Source of the DNA: CAVZYN01 sp963779515
Lineage (GTDB): Bacteria; Pseudomonadota; Alphaproteobacteria; Rhizobiales; Hyphomicrobiaceae
DNA length: 64,000 nt
Assembly (NCBI GenBank): GCA_963779515.1
Contig: CAVZYN010000013.1
Coordinates: 45,488-109,487 of the forward strand
Direction of reading: 5' to 3'
Positions 27,441 through 36,862 of the stretch are shown in pieces. The notes below the pieces were generated by a model that worked only from the letters and a program-made list of their open reading frames with translations, made no database searches and had not been told where the DNA came from. Every line of letters starts with the position of its first letter. Within the stretch, counting starts at the first letter, position 1. The translations under genes and the position numbers were made by a program.

Positions 27441-28745
27441 ATGACCAGCTTCTCGCCGCGTGAAATCGTCTCCGAACTCGACCGCTACATCGTCGGCCAG
27501 AACGACGCCAAACGCGCGGTCGCGATCGCGCTGCGCAATCGCTGGCGCCGCCAGCAATTGACCGGCGATCTCAAGGAAGAAGTCCAACCAAAGAACATCT
27601 TGATGATCGGCCCGACCGGTTGCGGCAAGACCGAGATCTCCCGCCGTCTCGCCAAACTCGCGGGCGCGCCATTCCTCAAGGTCGAGGCCACCAAATTCAC
27701 CGAGGTCGGCTACGTCGGCCGCGACGTCGATTCGATCGTGCGCGACCTCGTCGAGGTCGGCATCGGCCTCGTCCGCGACAGCAAACGCCGCGAAGTCAAA
27801 GCCCGCGCCGAAAAGAACGCCGAGGAACGCGTGCTCGACGCCCTCGTCGGCCCAGGCGCCCAGCCCAACACCCGCGAAACCTTTCGCAAGCGCCTCCGCT
27901 CCGGCGAACTGAGCGAAAAGGAAATCGAAGTCGACGTCGCCGACGGCGCCCCCAATCTGCCCATGATGGATATCCCCGGCGGCCAGGTCGGCATGATCAA
28001 CATCGGCGAAATGCTCGGCAAGGCTTTTGGCGGCCGGACCAAAAAACGCCGCACCACCGTCTCCGACAGCTACGAATTGCTCATCGCTGAAGAGAGCGAC
28101 AAGCTCCTCGACGCCGACCAGATCACCCAGGAAGCGATCCGTTCGGTCGAGAACAACGGCATCGTCTTCCTCGACGAGATCGACAAGATCTGCGCTCGCA
28201 GCGACGGCGCTCGTATCGGCGGCGACGTCTCCCGCGAAGGCGTACAGCGCGATCTGCTCCCGCTCATCGAAGGCACCACTGTCTCGACCAAGCACGGCCC
28301 CGTCAAGACCGACCACGTCCTCTTCATCGCCTCGGGCGCGTTTCATCTCGCCAAGCCCTCGGACCTCTTGCCCGAACTGCAAGGCCGCCTGCCGATCCGC
28401 GTCGAACTGAAATCGCTGACCCGCGAGGACTACCGCCGCATCCTCACAGAGCCCGAGGCGAGCCTCATCAAGCAGTACATCGCCCTGATGAAGACCGAGG
28501 GCCTCGAGCTCCACTTCACCGAAGACGGCATCGATGCGCTCGCCGACATCGCCGTGCAGGTGAACTCGACCGTCGAGAACATCGGCGCCCGCCGCCTACA
28601 GACCGTGATGGAACGCGTCCTCGACGAGATCTCCTTCGAGGCCTCCGATCGCACCAATGAAAAGGTGACGATCGACCAAGCCTATGTCCGCAGCCGCCTC
28701 GGCGATCTCGCCAAGAACGCTGATCTGTCGAAGTTCATCCTCTAA
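27441..28745 (+). CDS. hslU: HslU ATPase subunit
   Basis: The 434-residue AAA+ unfoldase feeds proteins to HslV. Seen: SPREIVSELDRYIVGQNDAK, Walker A MIGPTGCGKTEISRRLA, FLDEIDKIC (Walker B), the HslU-specific I-domain after YVGRDVDSIVRDLVE, and the C-terminal DLSKFIL that docks in HslV. A strong terminator follows. Confidence 0.96.
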   Translation: MTSFSPREIVSELDRYIVGQNDAKRAVAIALRNRWRRQQLTGDLKEEVQPKNILMIGPTGCGKTEISRRLAKLAGAPFLKVEATKFTEVGYVGRDVDSIVRDLVEVGIGLVRDSKRREVKARAEKNAEERVLDALVGPGAQPNTRETFRKRLRSGELSEKEIEVDVADGAPNLPMMDIPGGQVGMINIGEMLGKAFGGRTKKRRTTVSDSYELLIAEESDKLLDADQITQEAIRSVENNGIVFLDEIDKICARSDGARIGGDVSREGVQRDLLPLIEGTTVSTKHGPVKTDHVLFIASGAFHLAKPSDLLPELQGRLPIRVELKSLTREDYRRILTEPEASLIKQYIALMKTEGLELHFTEDGIDALADIAVQVNSTVENIGARRLQTVMERVLDEISFEASDRTNEKVTIDQAYVRSRLGDLAKNADLSKFIL

Positions 28746-28749
28746 ATGA

Positions 28750-28779
28750 CCGGGTCCTGCGAAGGACCCGGCGCATTTT
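28750..28779 (+). terminator. Rho-independent terminator after hslU
   Basis: CCGGGTCC (28750-28757) pairs perfectly with GGACCCGG (28764-28771) around a six-base loop and is followed by CGCATTTTC. It lies four bases past the hslU stop. Confidence 0.8.
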
Positions 28780-28840
28780 CCTCTCCTTAAAGTTTCGACC
28801 TCAGGCTGCGTTTGAATAAAATGCGACCCCTGAGGATGCC

Positions 28841-29737
28841 ATGCCGTCAAGGTTCTTCCGATCGATCCGCGCCAGCGCGGCACCGTCCTTCGACCTCTTC
28901 GACAACCACGCGCGTCACGCCGATGCCGAACTGACCCGCACCCTGCGCGTGCTCGATCGCGAAGCACGCAACATCAGCCGTCTCATCGCCACGACGACGT
29001 CAGCCCTTAACCTGTGGGCCGCGCAGTCCGATCAATTCACCGATGACATTCGCGCCTACCTGCCCGCCGACCCGGATGTCTACAAAGGCCTCGCGCCGCA
29101 GTTGCCGCGCCTCACGATCGACAGCCGCACGATCGACATGCTGCAATCCTTCTACGCCCGCCTCGCGCTGGCCAAGAATCTCATATTGTTTTTCCCGGCC
29201 CGGACGTCTTTGCCACCCGACGGTTTCGCCGCTGAAATCGTTCATGTTCGCGACGCCTGGCGCGGCATCTGCGCTGCCGCCATCGACGTCCTGCGCGAAC
29301 TTCACACGCTGATCGTCACGCGCGAACGCCATCCGTCATTGCCCCCGCACGACGCCTTGCGCGCGTTGACCGCCGCCCGCGATGGCGGCGACATCGCCAT
29401 GATTGCCGGACGGCCAAGCGTGCTGGGCTGGGCCGAGCGCCGCCGCACCCCGCGCATTCCAATCGAACTAGCGGCCATCGCGTCGTTCGCTGGACAACAT
29501 TGGACTGTGGCGGTGACCGACGTGTCGAGTGGCGGCTTTGGCCTGGCCAATGCCGCCAGCTTGCCGCGCGGCCGCACCCTGCGCTTGCGTCTCGACACCG
29601 GCCGCAATTTCGAGGGCCGGATTGCCTGGATCGACGGCGACCGCGCCGGCTTCATGTTGGACGAAGACATGACCGCGACGGATCCACTGCTGGACCCGTC
29701 GCACGCGCGTGCCGCACCGGACCTTAGATCGGCTTGA
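28841..29737 (+). CDS. PilZ-domain protein
   Basis: The 298-residue protein has a helical N-terminal two-thirds of unknown type and a C-terminal PilZ domain. PilZ c-di-GMP-binding elements are visible: RRRTPRIP (R-x3-R) near residue 203 and DVSSGGFGLA (D/N-x-S-x-x-G) about 25 residues later. The protein may link c-di-GMP level to a surface or motility process. Its 3' end overlaps the convergent OmpA gene by 14 bases. Confidence 0.8.
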   Translation: MPSRFFRSIRASAAPSFDLFDNHARHADAELTRTLRVLDREARNISRLIATTTSALNLWAAQSDQFTDDIRAYLPADPDVYKGLAPQLPRLTIDSRTIDMLQSFYARLALAKNLILFFPARTSLPPDGFAAEIVHVRDAWRGICAAAIDVLRELHTLIVTRERHPSLPPHDALRALTAARDGGDIAMIAGRPSVLGWAERRRTPRIPIELAAIASFAGQHWTVAVTDVSSGGFGLANAASLPRGRTLRLRLDTGRNFEGRIAWIDGDRAGFMLDEDMTATDPLLDPSHARAAPDLRSA

Positions 29738-32315
29738 ACTCGATCCGGCGGTTCTTTGCACGCCCCTCCGCCGTATCATTTGGCGCGAGTGGCTTGGCCG
29801 AACCGACGCCGATCGCCGACAGCACCGCCTTGGCCCCCTTCGTCGCCAGGAACTCGATCACCGCCTGCGCGCGCGATTGCGACAGCCGGTTGTTCTCGTC
29901 CGCGTCACCCGACGAATCGGTGTGGCCAACCACCTCGAACTTGCCGGTGGCGAAACACGGCACCAGCTGCTCGAGCGCACGGCGGCCCTCTTCCGTCAGC
30001 GTCGCCTTGCTGCTCTCGAACGCGATCTTCGCGCCCGATTGGATCGTCGCGCACACCGCCGGCACTGCTGGCACAATCGCGACGGGTGTCGCCACGGCTG
30101 GAGCTACGGGTGGCGGAGCGACGGGTGGTGCGACCGGCGCCGGTGCTGCGACGACGATCCGGTTGTCAATCGCGGCATCCGCCCCGAACAGACCGCGTGC
30201 ACGCTCGCCGCGGGCCTGCCGTTCCGCATCCGAGGGCACGGTGCCAGCCAGCGTCACCGCCGTTCCGTCCGCGCGCACCGACCCGAAGCTGCCCCAGCCT
30301 TTCAGTTCCGCCAAGATGTCACGGCTGGCCGATGGCCACTTCGAGCCGTTGATCCCAGCATCGACCTCCAAGGCATCGGTCACATTCCCGCTGCCATAGA
30401 CAGTGTTCGCCGCCGTCACGATGGCCTGCCGCGTTTCGGCACTATCAACCCGGCCCGACAATCGGACGCGTCCATCCACCGATTGCATATCGACCGACAG
30501 CGGCAACTTCGGCGCCGCCACGGGCACGGGCGCGGGTGGCGTCACGACAGCGATGCGATTGTCGATCGTCACATCCGTGCCGAGCACCACCTGCATGCGC
30601 GTTCCCCGCACCCCCTTCTCCGCGGTGCTCGGCACCACGCCGACCAGCGTCGCGATCGGGCCATTGCCGACCAGCCCCGTCATCTGCTCCGCGACCTTCA
30701 GCTCGCCCAGCACGTCACGGGCCCGCCCGATCCACGGCAACATACCAACGCCGCCATCGACGCTGAGACTGTTCATGACGTTACCCGCTCCGAACGTGGC
30801 AGCCGCGGCATCGCCGAGTTGCGTACGCGCGACATCGTTCTCGACACGCCCGGTCAACAGCAGCTTGCCGTCGAACTTCTGGATCTCGATCGACGACGGC
30901 ACCTTGGGCGCGATCGGCGGCGGCGGAGGAGCTGGCGGTGGCGGCGGTACGACAACCGCGATCCGGTTGTCGAGCGCGACGTCGTTGCCGACCAGCGCTT
31001 GCAGACGCGTTGCCCGCGCCAGTTTTTCAGCTTCGCTCGGCGACACGCCCGCCAGCGCGGCGACCCGGCCGCTCGCGAACAGCCCGCTCACCTGCTCGGT
31101 ACTTTTGAGTTCGGCGAACAGATCCTTCGCCCGCACCGACCAAGCCAGCGGCAACACGTTGCCATCGACGCTCAAGCCGTTGGTGACATTCGCCGCACCG
31201 AACGCCGACGCCGCAGCTTCACCGAGCAGCGTTTTCGCCTGATCGCTGTCGATCCGGCCGGCAAGGTTCAGTTTTCCGTCGGCCTTGACGATATCGACTG
31301 TCGCCGGCGCTTTGATCGGCTGCGGCGGGGTTGGCGGTGGCGGCGGCGCCACGACCGCGATGCGGTTGTCGACCGTCACCTCCGCGCCAACCAGCGCTTG
31401 CAGCCGCGTCGAGCGGACCAGTTTCTCGGCCTCGCTCGGCGAAACGCCGACAACCGACGCGGTCCGGCCATTCGAAAACAGCGCACTGATCTGATCGACG
31501 CTCTTGAGTTCGCCGAACACATCGCGTCCGCGCGCCGCCCACGCAACCGGCTCGACGCTGCCATCGACCACGAGCCCGTTCGTCACATTGCCGGTTCCGA
31601 AGGCAGCCACTGCGGCATCTCCAAGGGATCCCTTGGCGGCATCGCTCTCGACACGGCCCGACAAACGCAACTTGTTGCCGTCGAATTTCTGGGCCTCGAC
31701 CGTCGCTGCCCCTTTGGGTGCCGGCGGCACCGGTGGCGGCGGCGCCACCACATAAATCCGGTTGTCGATCGCAACGCCTGATCCGAGGAACCCGGCAAGC
31801 TTCGATTGCCGCGCCGTCTTTTCCGCCTCCGACGCGACAACGCCGGTCAGCGTCACCGCGCCGCCGTCCGTCCTGAGCGTGGCGCCATCGCCCCAGCCCT
31901 TCATTTCAGTCATGAGATCGCGCGCACGATCTTGCCACGCGAGCGCCGTCGTGTTCGCTTCGACGGCCAACGTGTTCGTCACATTGCCCGCGCCGTAGGC
32001 GGCAGCCGCGCTTTGCTCGAGCGCGGTCTTGGCCGCCTCGCTATCGACGCGGCCGGCGAGCCGCAGCCCTCCGTTGATCGCCTGCATGTCCACGGCGGCC
32101 AACGTCTTTGGCGCTGGTGGCGCGGCCGGCAACGCGACCGGCGGCGCCACTGCCGCCGTCGGCGTCGCAGGCAACGGACATCCCGCGAAGCTCGAGCCTG
32201 GGCCCCGCCCATTGGTCCACATCAGCCACAACAAAGCGAGAAGCCCGAACAAAACCGCCAACGCGATCCTATCGAAACGGCGCCAGGACGAAGTGCCATC
32301 TGCACGACTGGTCAT
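29724..32315 (-). CDS. Membrane-anchored protein with five BON-type repeats and an OmpA domain
   Basis: From ATG 32315 (MTSRADGTSS) the protein has about 863 residues. It starts with one membrane segment (IALAVLFGLLALLWLMW) near residue 20. Five repeats of about 130 residues follow, each opening with a V-[DE]-x-Q-like strand and [LA]xGRV[DE]S and closing with [IVL]DNRIxVV, separated by Pro-rich linkers (APPPPPTPPQ); the inner parts look like paired BON domains. The C terminus is an OmpA-type peptidoglycan-binding domain (VVGHTDSSGDADENNRLSQS, AEGRAKNRRIEF). It would bridge inner membrane and cell wall. GAGGAG precedes the ATG; the coiled-coil gene ends just upstream, so the two form an operon. 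Confidence 0.85.
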   Translation of the reverse strand: MTSRADGTSSWRRFDRIALAVLFGLLALLWLMWTNGRGPGSSFAGCPLPATPTAAVAPPVALPAAPPAPKTLAAVDMQAINGGLRLAGRVDSEAAKTALEQSAAAAYGAGNVTNTLAVEANTTALAWQDRARDLMTEMKGWGDGATLRTDGGAVTLTGVVASEAEKTARQSKLAGFLGSGVAIDNRIYVVAPPPPVPPAPKGAATVEAQKFDGNKLRLSGRVESDAAKGSLGDAAVAAFGTGNVTNGLVVDGSVEPVAWAARGRDVFGELKSVDQISALFSNGRTASVVGVSPSEAEKLVRSTRLQALVGAEVTVDNRIAVVAPPPPPTPPQPIKAPATVDIVKADGKLNLAGRIDSDQAKTLLGEAAASAFGAANVTNGLSVDGNVLPLAWSVRAKDLFAELKSTEQVSGLFASGRVAALAGVSPSEAEKLARATRLQALVGNDVALDNRIAVVVPPPPPAPPPPPIAPKVPSSIEIQKFDGKLLLTGRVENDVARTQLGDAAAATFGAGNVMNSLSVDGGVGMLPWIGRARDVLGELKVAEQMTGLVGNGPIATLVGVVPSTAEKGVRGTRMQVVLGTDVTIDNRIAVVTPPAPVPVAAPKLPLSVDMQSVDGRVRLSGRVDSAETRQAIVTAANTVYGSGNVTDALEVDAGINGSKWPSASRDILAELKGWGSFGSVRADGTAVTLAGTVPSDAERQARGERARGLFGADAAIDNRIVVAAPAPVAPPVAPPPVAPAVATPVAIVPAVPAVCATIQSGAKIAFESSKATLTEEGRRALEQLVPCFATGKFEVVGHTDSSGDADENNRLSQSRAQAVIEFLATKGAKAVLSAIGVGSAKPLAPNDTAEGRAKNRRIEFKPI

Positions 32316-32326
32316 TTTATTACTCC

Positions 32327-35300
32327 TCAACCCTTGTCATTCGACTTTACACCGGCGACCAGTTCGTCTTGCAGACGGCGCAAGGCCGCCCAATCGCCGT
32401 GCGCGCACAGCCGTGCCTGTCTGGGCCACGTATCGGGCTTTGCCAGCGAGAACGACGATCCGCCTTTGGTGAGAATCGCCTCCAATTGCGGCACCGTCGC
32501 ATCCGCCACCTTCTCGAAGGTCGAGAGTTTAGCGGCCACCAGCAATTCCGCGATCTTCGGCCCGACGCCTTCGATGATGCTCAGATCATCACGGCCGCCC
32601 TTGCGCGGCGTGAAGCCGAACTCGGCGGCTTTCGCATCGCTCGGTTTCACACCGCCGATCAGCTCATCCTGATAGGCGCGCAGCTTCTTCCAGTCGCCAT
32701 CCGCCGCATGCCGCGCCTGCCGTGCCCACGATGCGGGATCCGCCATCCGGAAGCTCGGGCCGCCTTTGTCGAGGATCTCTTGGATCTTTGCTTCCGGCAT
32801 CCCGGCGAGCTTCGCAAAGCTGTCGACGCCGGCTGCAACCAGCAGTTCATCGATCTTCGGGCCGATCCCTTCGATGATCGTCAGATCGTCACGGCCGCCC
32901 TTGCGGGGCTTGTAGCCCTCGCCGGCCGCTGCATCCGCCTTGGCAGCCGACGTCGCCGTTTCCTGGGCCGTTGCCTGGGCCGTTGCCTGGACCTGGCCCT
33001 TCAACCGCTCGATCTCGGCGCGATAGGTGTCGGCCGTGGCCTTGCTGGCCTCGAGTTCCGATCGCATCAAGCCGAGCGATTTGACGCCGGCGTTCGCGTC
33101 GCCGCGCGCGGTCTCGAGCTCGCCTTTCAACTTGCCCAGCTCCCCGGCCTTGGCGTTCGCCGCTGCCAGCTCCGCCTTCAGTTTCATGGCATCTGCCGAT
33201 GCCGCAGCCGATGCCGTCTTCGCCGCGTCGAGCTCGGCGCGCAGTTTTTCAAGCCCCGCTGCCTTGGCTTCGATCGCGGCCAAATCGGTCTTCAATTTCG
33301 CGGTGTCGGTTGATGCCGTCACGACGGACTTCCGCGCCGCCTCCAGTTCGCCGCGAACCTTCTCGATCTCCGCCGCCTTGGCTTGCGCGGCAGTCAGATC
33401 GGCCTTCAGCTTCGCCGCATCCCCCGCCGATGCCTTCTTCACCGTTTCCAACTCGACCCGCAGTTTTTCGAGGTCCGCGGCCTTGGCCTGCGCCGCCGCC
33501 AGATCCGTCTTAAGTTTTGTAAGCTCGCTGCCTTGGGTCGACGCCGACTGCTTCGTGGTCTCGAAATCGGTCTGCAACAGCCCGAGCGTCGCGGTCGCGG
33601 CAGCCGACGCTTTCTTCGTCGTCTCAAGTTCGCCGCGCAGCTTTTCGAGGTCTGTGGCTTTGGCCTGCGCCGCCGCCAATTCGGACCTGACTTTCGCCGC
33701 TTCCGCCTGCGCGGTCGCCGAAGCCGCAGCCGACGCCTTTTTCACGGAGTCGAGTTCACCACGCACCTTTTCGAAATCCGCGGCCTTTGCCTGTGCCGAA
33801 GCCAGATCCGTCTTCAGCTTGACAAGTTCGCCGCCTTGCGTCGATGCCGATGCCTTTGCCGTGGTAAGTTCGGTCTGCAGCAAGCCGAGCGATTTCGTAC
33901 TGGCGTCATGCTGCGTCCTCAGCGTTGAAAGCTCGACGCGAATCTTTGCGGCCTCGGCGGCCTTGGTCTGCTCTGCCGCAAGATCGGCTTTCAGCTTCGC
34001 GGTGTCCGCGGCCGATGCCTTCTTCACTGTCTCCAATTCGACCCGCAGTTTTTCGAGGTCCGCGGCCTTGGCCTGCGCCGCCGAGAGATCCGTCTTCAAC
34101 TTGGTGATCTCGGAGCCCTGCGTCGACGTCGATTTTTTCGTCGTTTCGAAATCCGTCTGCAACAGCCCGAACGCCTTCGTGCTGGTGTCATGCTGCGTCC
34201 TCAGCGCCGCCAGATCGACGCGAAGCTTGGCCGCCTCGTCCGCCTTGGCTTGCGCCGCCATCAGGTCCGATCGCAACTTGCCGATATCGGCCGTGGCCGC
34301 GGCCGACGCCTTGCGCGCGGCCTCCAACTCGCCGCGCACCTTCTCGAGATCCGCGGCCTTGGCCTGCGCCGCCGTCAGATCCGTCTTCAACTTGGCAAGC
34401 TCGCCACCCTGGGTCGCCGCCGACGTCTTCGCCGTCTCGAACTCAGTCTGCAGCAACCCATAGGACTTCGTGCTGCCGTCATACTGCGACCGCAGCATAC
34501 TGAGATCGCCGCGCAACTTCGCCGCCTCTGCGGCTTGGGTTTGCGCCGTCGTCAGATCGGCGCGAAGTTTTCCGATGTCCGAGGCAGCCGTCGCAGAGGC
34601 ACGTTTCGCCGCCTCCAACTCACCGCGAAGTTTCTCCAACTCTTGCGCCTTCGCCTGTGCGGCTGAAAGGTCCGACTTCAATTTACTGATTTCGCCGCTC
34701 TGCGCCGACGTCGATTTTTTCGTGACCTCGAAGTCCGTCTGCAGCAAGCCCAGCGCCTTGGTGGTGCCCTCGTATTGCGATCGCAGTGACCCGATCTCGG
34801 TGCGCAATTTCGCGGCCTCCTCTGCCTTCGCCTGCGCCGCCGTCAACTCGGTCCTGAGCCTCGTAATATCGGCCGTCGCGGACGACGCTGTCTTGTGGGC
34901 CGCATCCAGTTCGCCACGCAGCTTGTCCAAATCCTGCGCCCGCGCCTGCGCCGCCGCCAGATCCGATCGCAGCTTCGCGATATCCGACGTGGCGGTCGCC
35001 GCAGCGCGCTTCGCCGCATCGAGTTCGCTCCTGACTTTATCGAGCTCGAACGCGCGCTGACGCGTCGTCGTCAGATCCGCGGACAGCTTCGCGATTTCCG
35101 CCGAGTAATCCGTCGAGACCTTCTTCGTTTGCGCGAATTCGGTCTGTAACAACCCGTAGGATTTCTTGTCGGTCTCGAATGTCGATCTCAGCGAATTGAG
35201 TTCGCCGCGCAGCCGCGCCGCCTCGTCGCCCGACGCCTTCGCGGTGGCAAGGTCCGCCCGCAGTCGCTTGAGCTCGGCCTCGTAGTCGGCGGCGATGCGA

Positions 35301-35509
35301 TAGCTCTCGACCAGTTCAGTCTCTTGCGATTTCGAGCGCATCGTCAGCGACGAGATCTCGCCGGAGCGGTCGATGGCGGCCGGGCGATCGCTCGCGACCA
35401 CCTGCCGGCCTTGCCTGAAGATCCGGTCGAGCAGCCAGTACCCGAGCCAACCCGCCGTCGCGCCAGCAAGTGCCCACCAGAGATTCAAGCTGCACCAGAA
35501 CTCATACAT
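32327..35509 (-). CDS. Giant coiled-coil membrane protein with two helix-hairpin-helix modules
   Basis: A 1060-residue protein. An N-terminal membrane helix (WWALAGATAGWLGYWLLDRI) is followed by about 800 residues of Ala/Lys/Leu/Glu-rich coiled coil made of long repeats with the phrases KLKTDLAAAQAKAADLEKLR and ALGLLQTDFETTKKS. Two similar modules of about 100 residues close the protein, each with KGGRDDL[TS]IIEG[IV]GPKI, DKGG/TKGG and W-x-RQAR; this helix-hairpin-helix type occurs in predicted nucleases and structural proteins. GGAGAG precedes the ATG. It is the first gene of an operon with the OmpA/BON protein. Function unknown; an envelope filament or tether is plausible. Confidence 0.8.
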   Translation of the reverse strand: MYEFWCSLNLWWALAGATAGWLGYWLLDRIFRQGRQVVASDRPAAIDRSGEISSLTMRSKSQETELVESYRIAADYEAELKRLRADLATAKASGDEAARLRGELNSLRSTFETDKKSYGLLQTEFAQTKKVSTDYSAEIAKLSADLTTTRQRAFELDKVRSELDAAKRAAATATSDIAKLRSDLAAAQARAQDLDKLRGELDAAHKTASSATADITRLRTELTAAQAKAEEAAKLRTEIGSLRSQYEGTTKALGLLQTDFEVTKKSTSAQSGEISKLKSDLSAAQAKAQELEKLRGELEAAKRASATAASDIGKLRADLTTAQTQAAEAAKLRGDLSMLRSQYDGSTKSYGLLQTEFETAKTSAATQGGELAKLKTDLTAAQAKAADLEKVRGELEAARKASAAATADIGKLRSDLMAAQAKADEAAKLRVDLAALRTQHDTSTKAFGLLQTDFETTKKSTSTQGSEITKLKTDLSAAQAKAADLEKLRVELETVKKASAADTAKLKADLAAEQTKAAEAAKIRVELSTLRTQHDASTKSLGLLQTELTTAKASASTQGGELVKLKTDLASAQAKAADFEKVRGELDSVKKASAAASATAQAEAAKVRSELAAAQAKATDLEKLRGELETTKKASAAATATLGLLQTDFETTKQSASTQGSELTKLKTDLAAAQAKAADLEKLRVELETVKKASAGDAAKLKADLTAAQAKAAEIEKVRGELEAARKSVVTASTDTAKLKTDLAAIEAKAAGLEKLRAELDAAKTASAAASADAMKLKAELAAANAKAGELGKLKGELETARGDANAGVKSLGLMRSELEASKATADTYRAEIERLKGQVQATAQATAQETATSAAKADAAAGEGYKPRKGGRDDLTIIEGIGPKIDELLVAAGVDSFAKLAGMPEAKIQEILDKGGPSFRMADPASWARQARHAADGDWKKLRAYQDELIGGVKPSDAKAAEFGFTPRKGGRDDLSIIEGVGPKIAELLVAAKLSTFEKVADATVPQLEAILTKGGSSFSLAKPDTWPRQARLCAHGDWAALRRLQDELVAGVKSNDKG

Positions 35510-35725
35510 ACGCGCTCTCCCGAGACGAAAGGCGGCCCATCGCTTGGACAGCGATGAGCCAACTCAACCCGGGTCATCGTGAAACGCCTTCCGTGCAAAC
35601 ACAATATGCAGCGCTAACAGATCGATATCCTAGTAAAGATCCGTGCCACGCAGCGCCGCGCCTTCAACTCGAAGTTGGAAGAGTTGTCGAAAATATTGGA
35701 CAATGCGCGTGCGCTGCTCACGCCG

Positions 35726-36226
35726 CTACTTGCACTGCGCTGGCAGAACCACTTGCAACATCATGTTCTTGAGGATCGGGTCTTCGATCGTCACCTTTTC
35801 GGCCCGCCCGCGCCCGCCATCGGCCGCCAGCGTCAGCCCAGCGGCGGCCTTGAAGCGGACCCCGCTCACCTCTTGCACGATTGCGATCGCTCCGCCGTCG
35901 TCATCGAGCACACAGCTCATGGCGTTGAGCTCGTTCTTGCAGGGCCCCTCGGCGGCCCAGGCAACGCTATCGCCCTGGAACCACATTTTCAGCCGCGCCA
36001 CCGGCTTGGCGCCACTTTCGACCGTCCGCAACGTTTGCAGTTGCAGCCGTTGCACGGACTGGCCGCTGTGACGGCGCAAGTACCGCGCCGGAAACACCCG
36101 CTCGAAACAGCCGTGCACGGCTTGCGCATGAACCGGGCCGGTGTCGAATGGCGCCGCGAGAACGATCAGCACGCCTCCGAGAGCCAAGCGGCGCAGGTGT
36201 CGAGGCATGGATGCAAGCCCCCTCAT
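35726..36226 (-). CDS. Secreted protein of unknown function
   Basis: From ATG 36226 (MRGLASMPRHLRRLALGGVL) the product is about 166 residues with a signal peptide ending near PVHAQA. The mature part has three or four cysteines (HGCFERVF, GPCKNELNAMSC, PAQC) and ends in LQVVLPAQCK. The start overlaps the RlpA stop by ATGA, which supports it over longer frames, and suggests joint translation with RlpA. No family was recognised; a cell-wall or periplasmic role fits its neighbours. Confidence 0.65.
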   Translation of the reverse strand: MRGLASMPRHLRRLALGGVLIVLAAPFDTGPVHAQAVHGCFERVFPARYLRRHSGQSVQRLQLQTLRTVESGAKPVARLKMWFQGDSVAWAAEGPCKNELNAMSCVLDDDGGAIAIVQEVSGVRFKAAAGLTLAADGGRGRAEKVTIEDPILKNMMLQVVLPAQCK

Positions 36227-36684
36227 CGCACCACGTCGAGCCGCACCCGCGCGAGACCCTTCGCCGTCATGCCGAGCGTCTCCGCCGCCGCCTCCGACAA
36301 ATCGATCACGCGCCCCGCGACGAACGGTCCGCGATCGTTGATCCGCACCAGCACCTCGCGGCCGTTCTCCGCATGCCGGACCCGCACCATGGTCCCGAGC
36401 GGCAACGTCTTGTGCGCCGCCGTCATCGCCCGCTTGTTGAAGCGCTCGCCCGACGCCGTCATCTGATCCTGCCAATAGTAGGACGCGATCCCCTCGAGCC
36501 CATGCGATGTGGTGGCGAGGGACGTGGCACCGAGCGACGCCGGACGCGCGACACCGGCCGCGGCCAGGGCATGCGCCCGCACGACGGTCGTCACCCAGCC
36601 ACCGGAGACGCGTGGCGCATCCCCGACGGCGGCACCGGCCAAAATGGCGTTCAGGTCACGCCAGCCGATGACACCGATACACAT
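36223..36684 (-). CDS. rlpA: RlpA-family septal lytic transglycosylase-like protein (first copy)
   Basis: The 153-residue product has a full RlpA double-psi beta barrel: GIASYYWQDQMTASGERFNK, TAAHKTLPLGTMVRVRHAEN, VLVRINDRGPFVAGRVIDLS. The catalytic-type Asp in INDRGPF is present. RlpA cleaves denuded glycan strands, often at the septum. No SPOR domain is attached and the N terminus lacks a clear signal peptide, so the true start is uncertain. A second copy lies upstream at 36863-37411. Confidence 0.85.
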   Translation of the reverse strand: MCIGVIGWRDLNAILAGAAVGDAPRVSGGWVTTVVRAHALAAAGVARPASLGATSLATTSHGLEGIASYYWQDQMTASGERFNKRAMTAAHKTLPLGTMVRVRHAENGREVLVRINDRGPFVAGRVIDLSEAAAETLGMTAKGLARVRLDVVR

Positions 36685-36862
36685 GCGCCCAGACCACCCG
36701 TCCGCACGACCATTGAAGCTCCTGCCTGCCGCTGCTCGTTGTCCCTTGCCGAATCTCTAAGGCGATTCGCCCGCCCAAACGCAATTCGGCGGCGGGCACG
36801 TCACGCGCCCACCGCCGGATCCGAACTCGAATGCAACAACTTTGGCCGTTCAGCGCCCCCGT

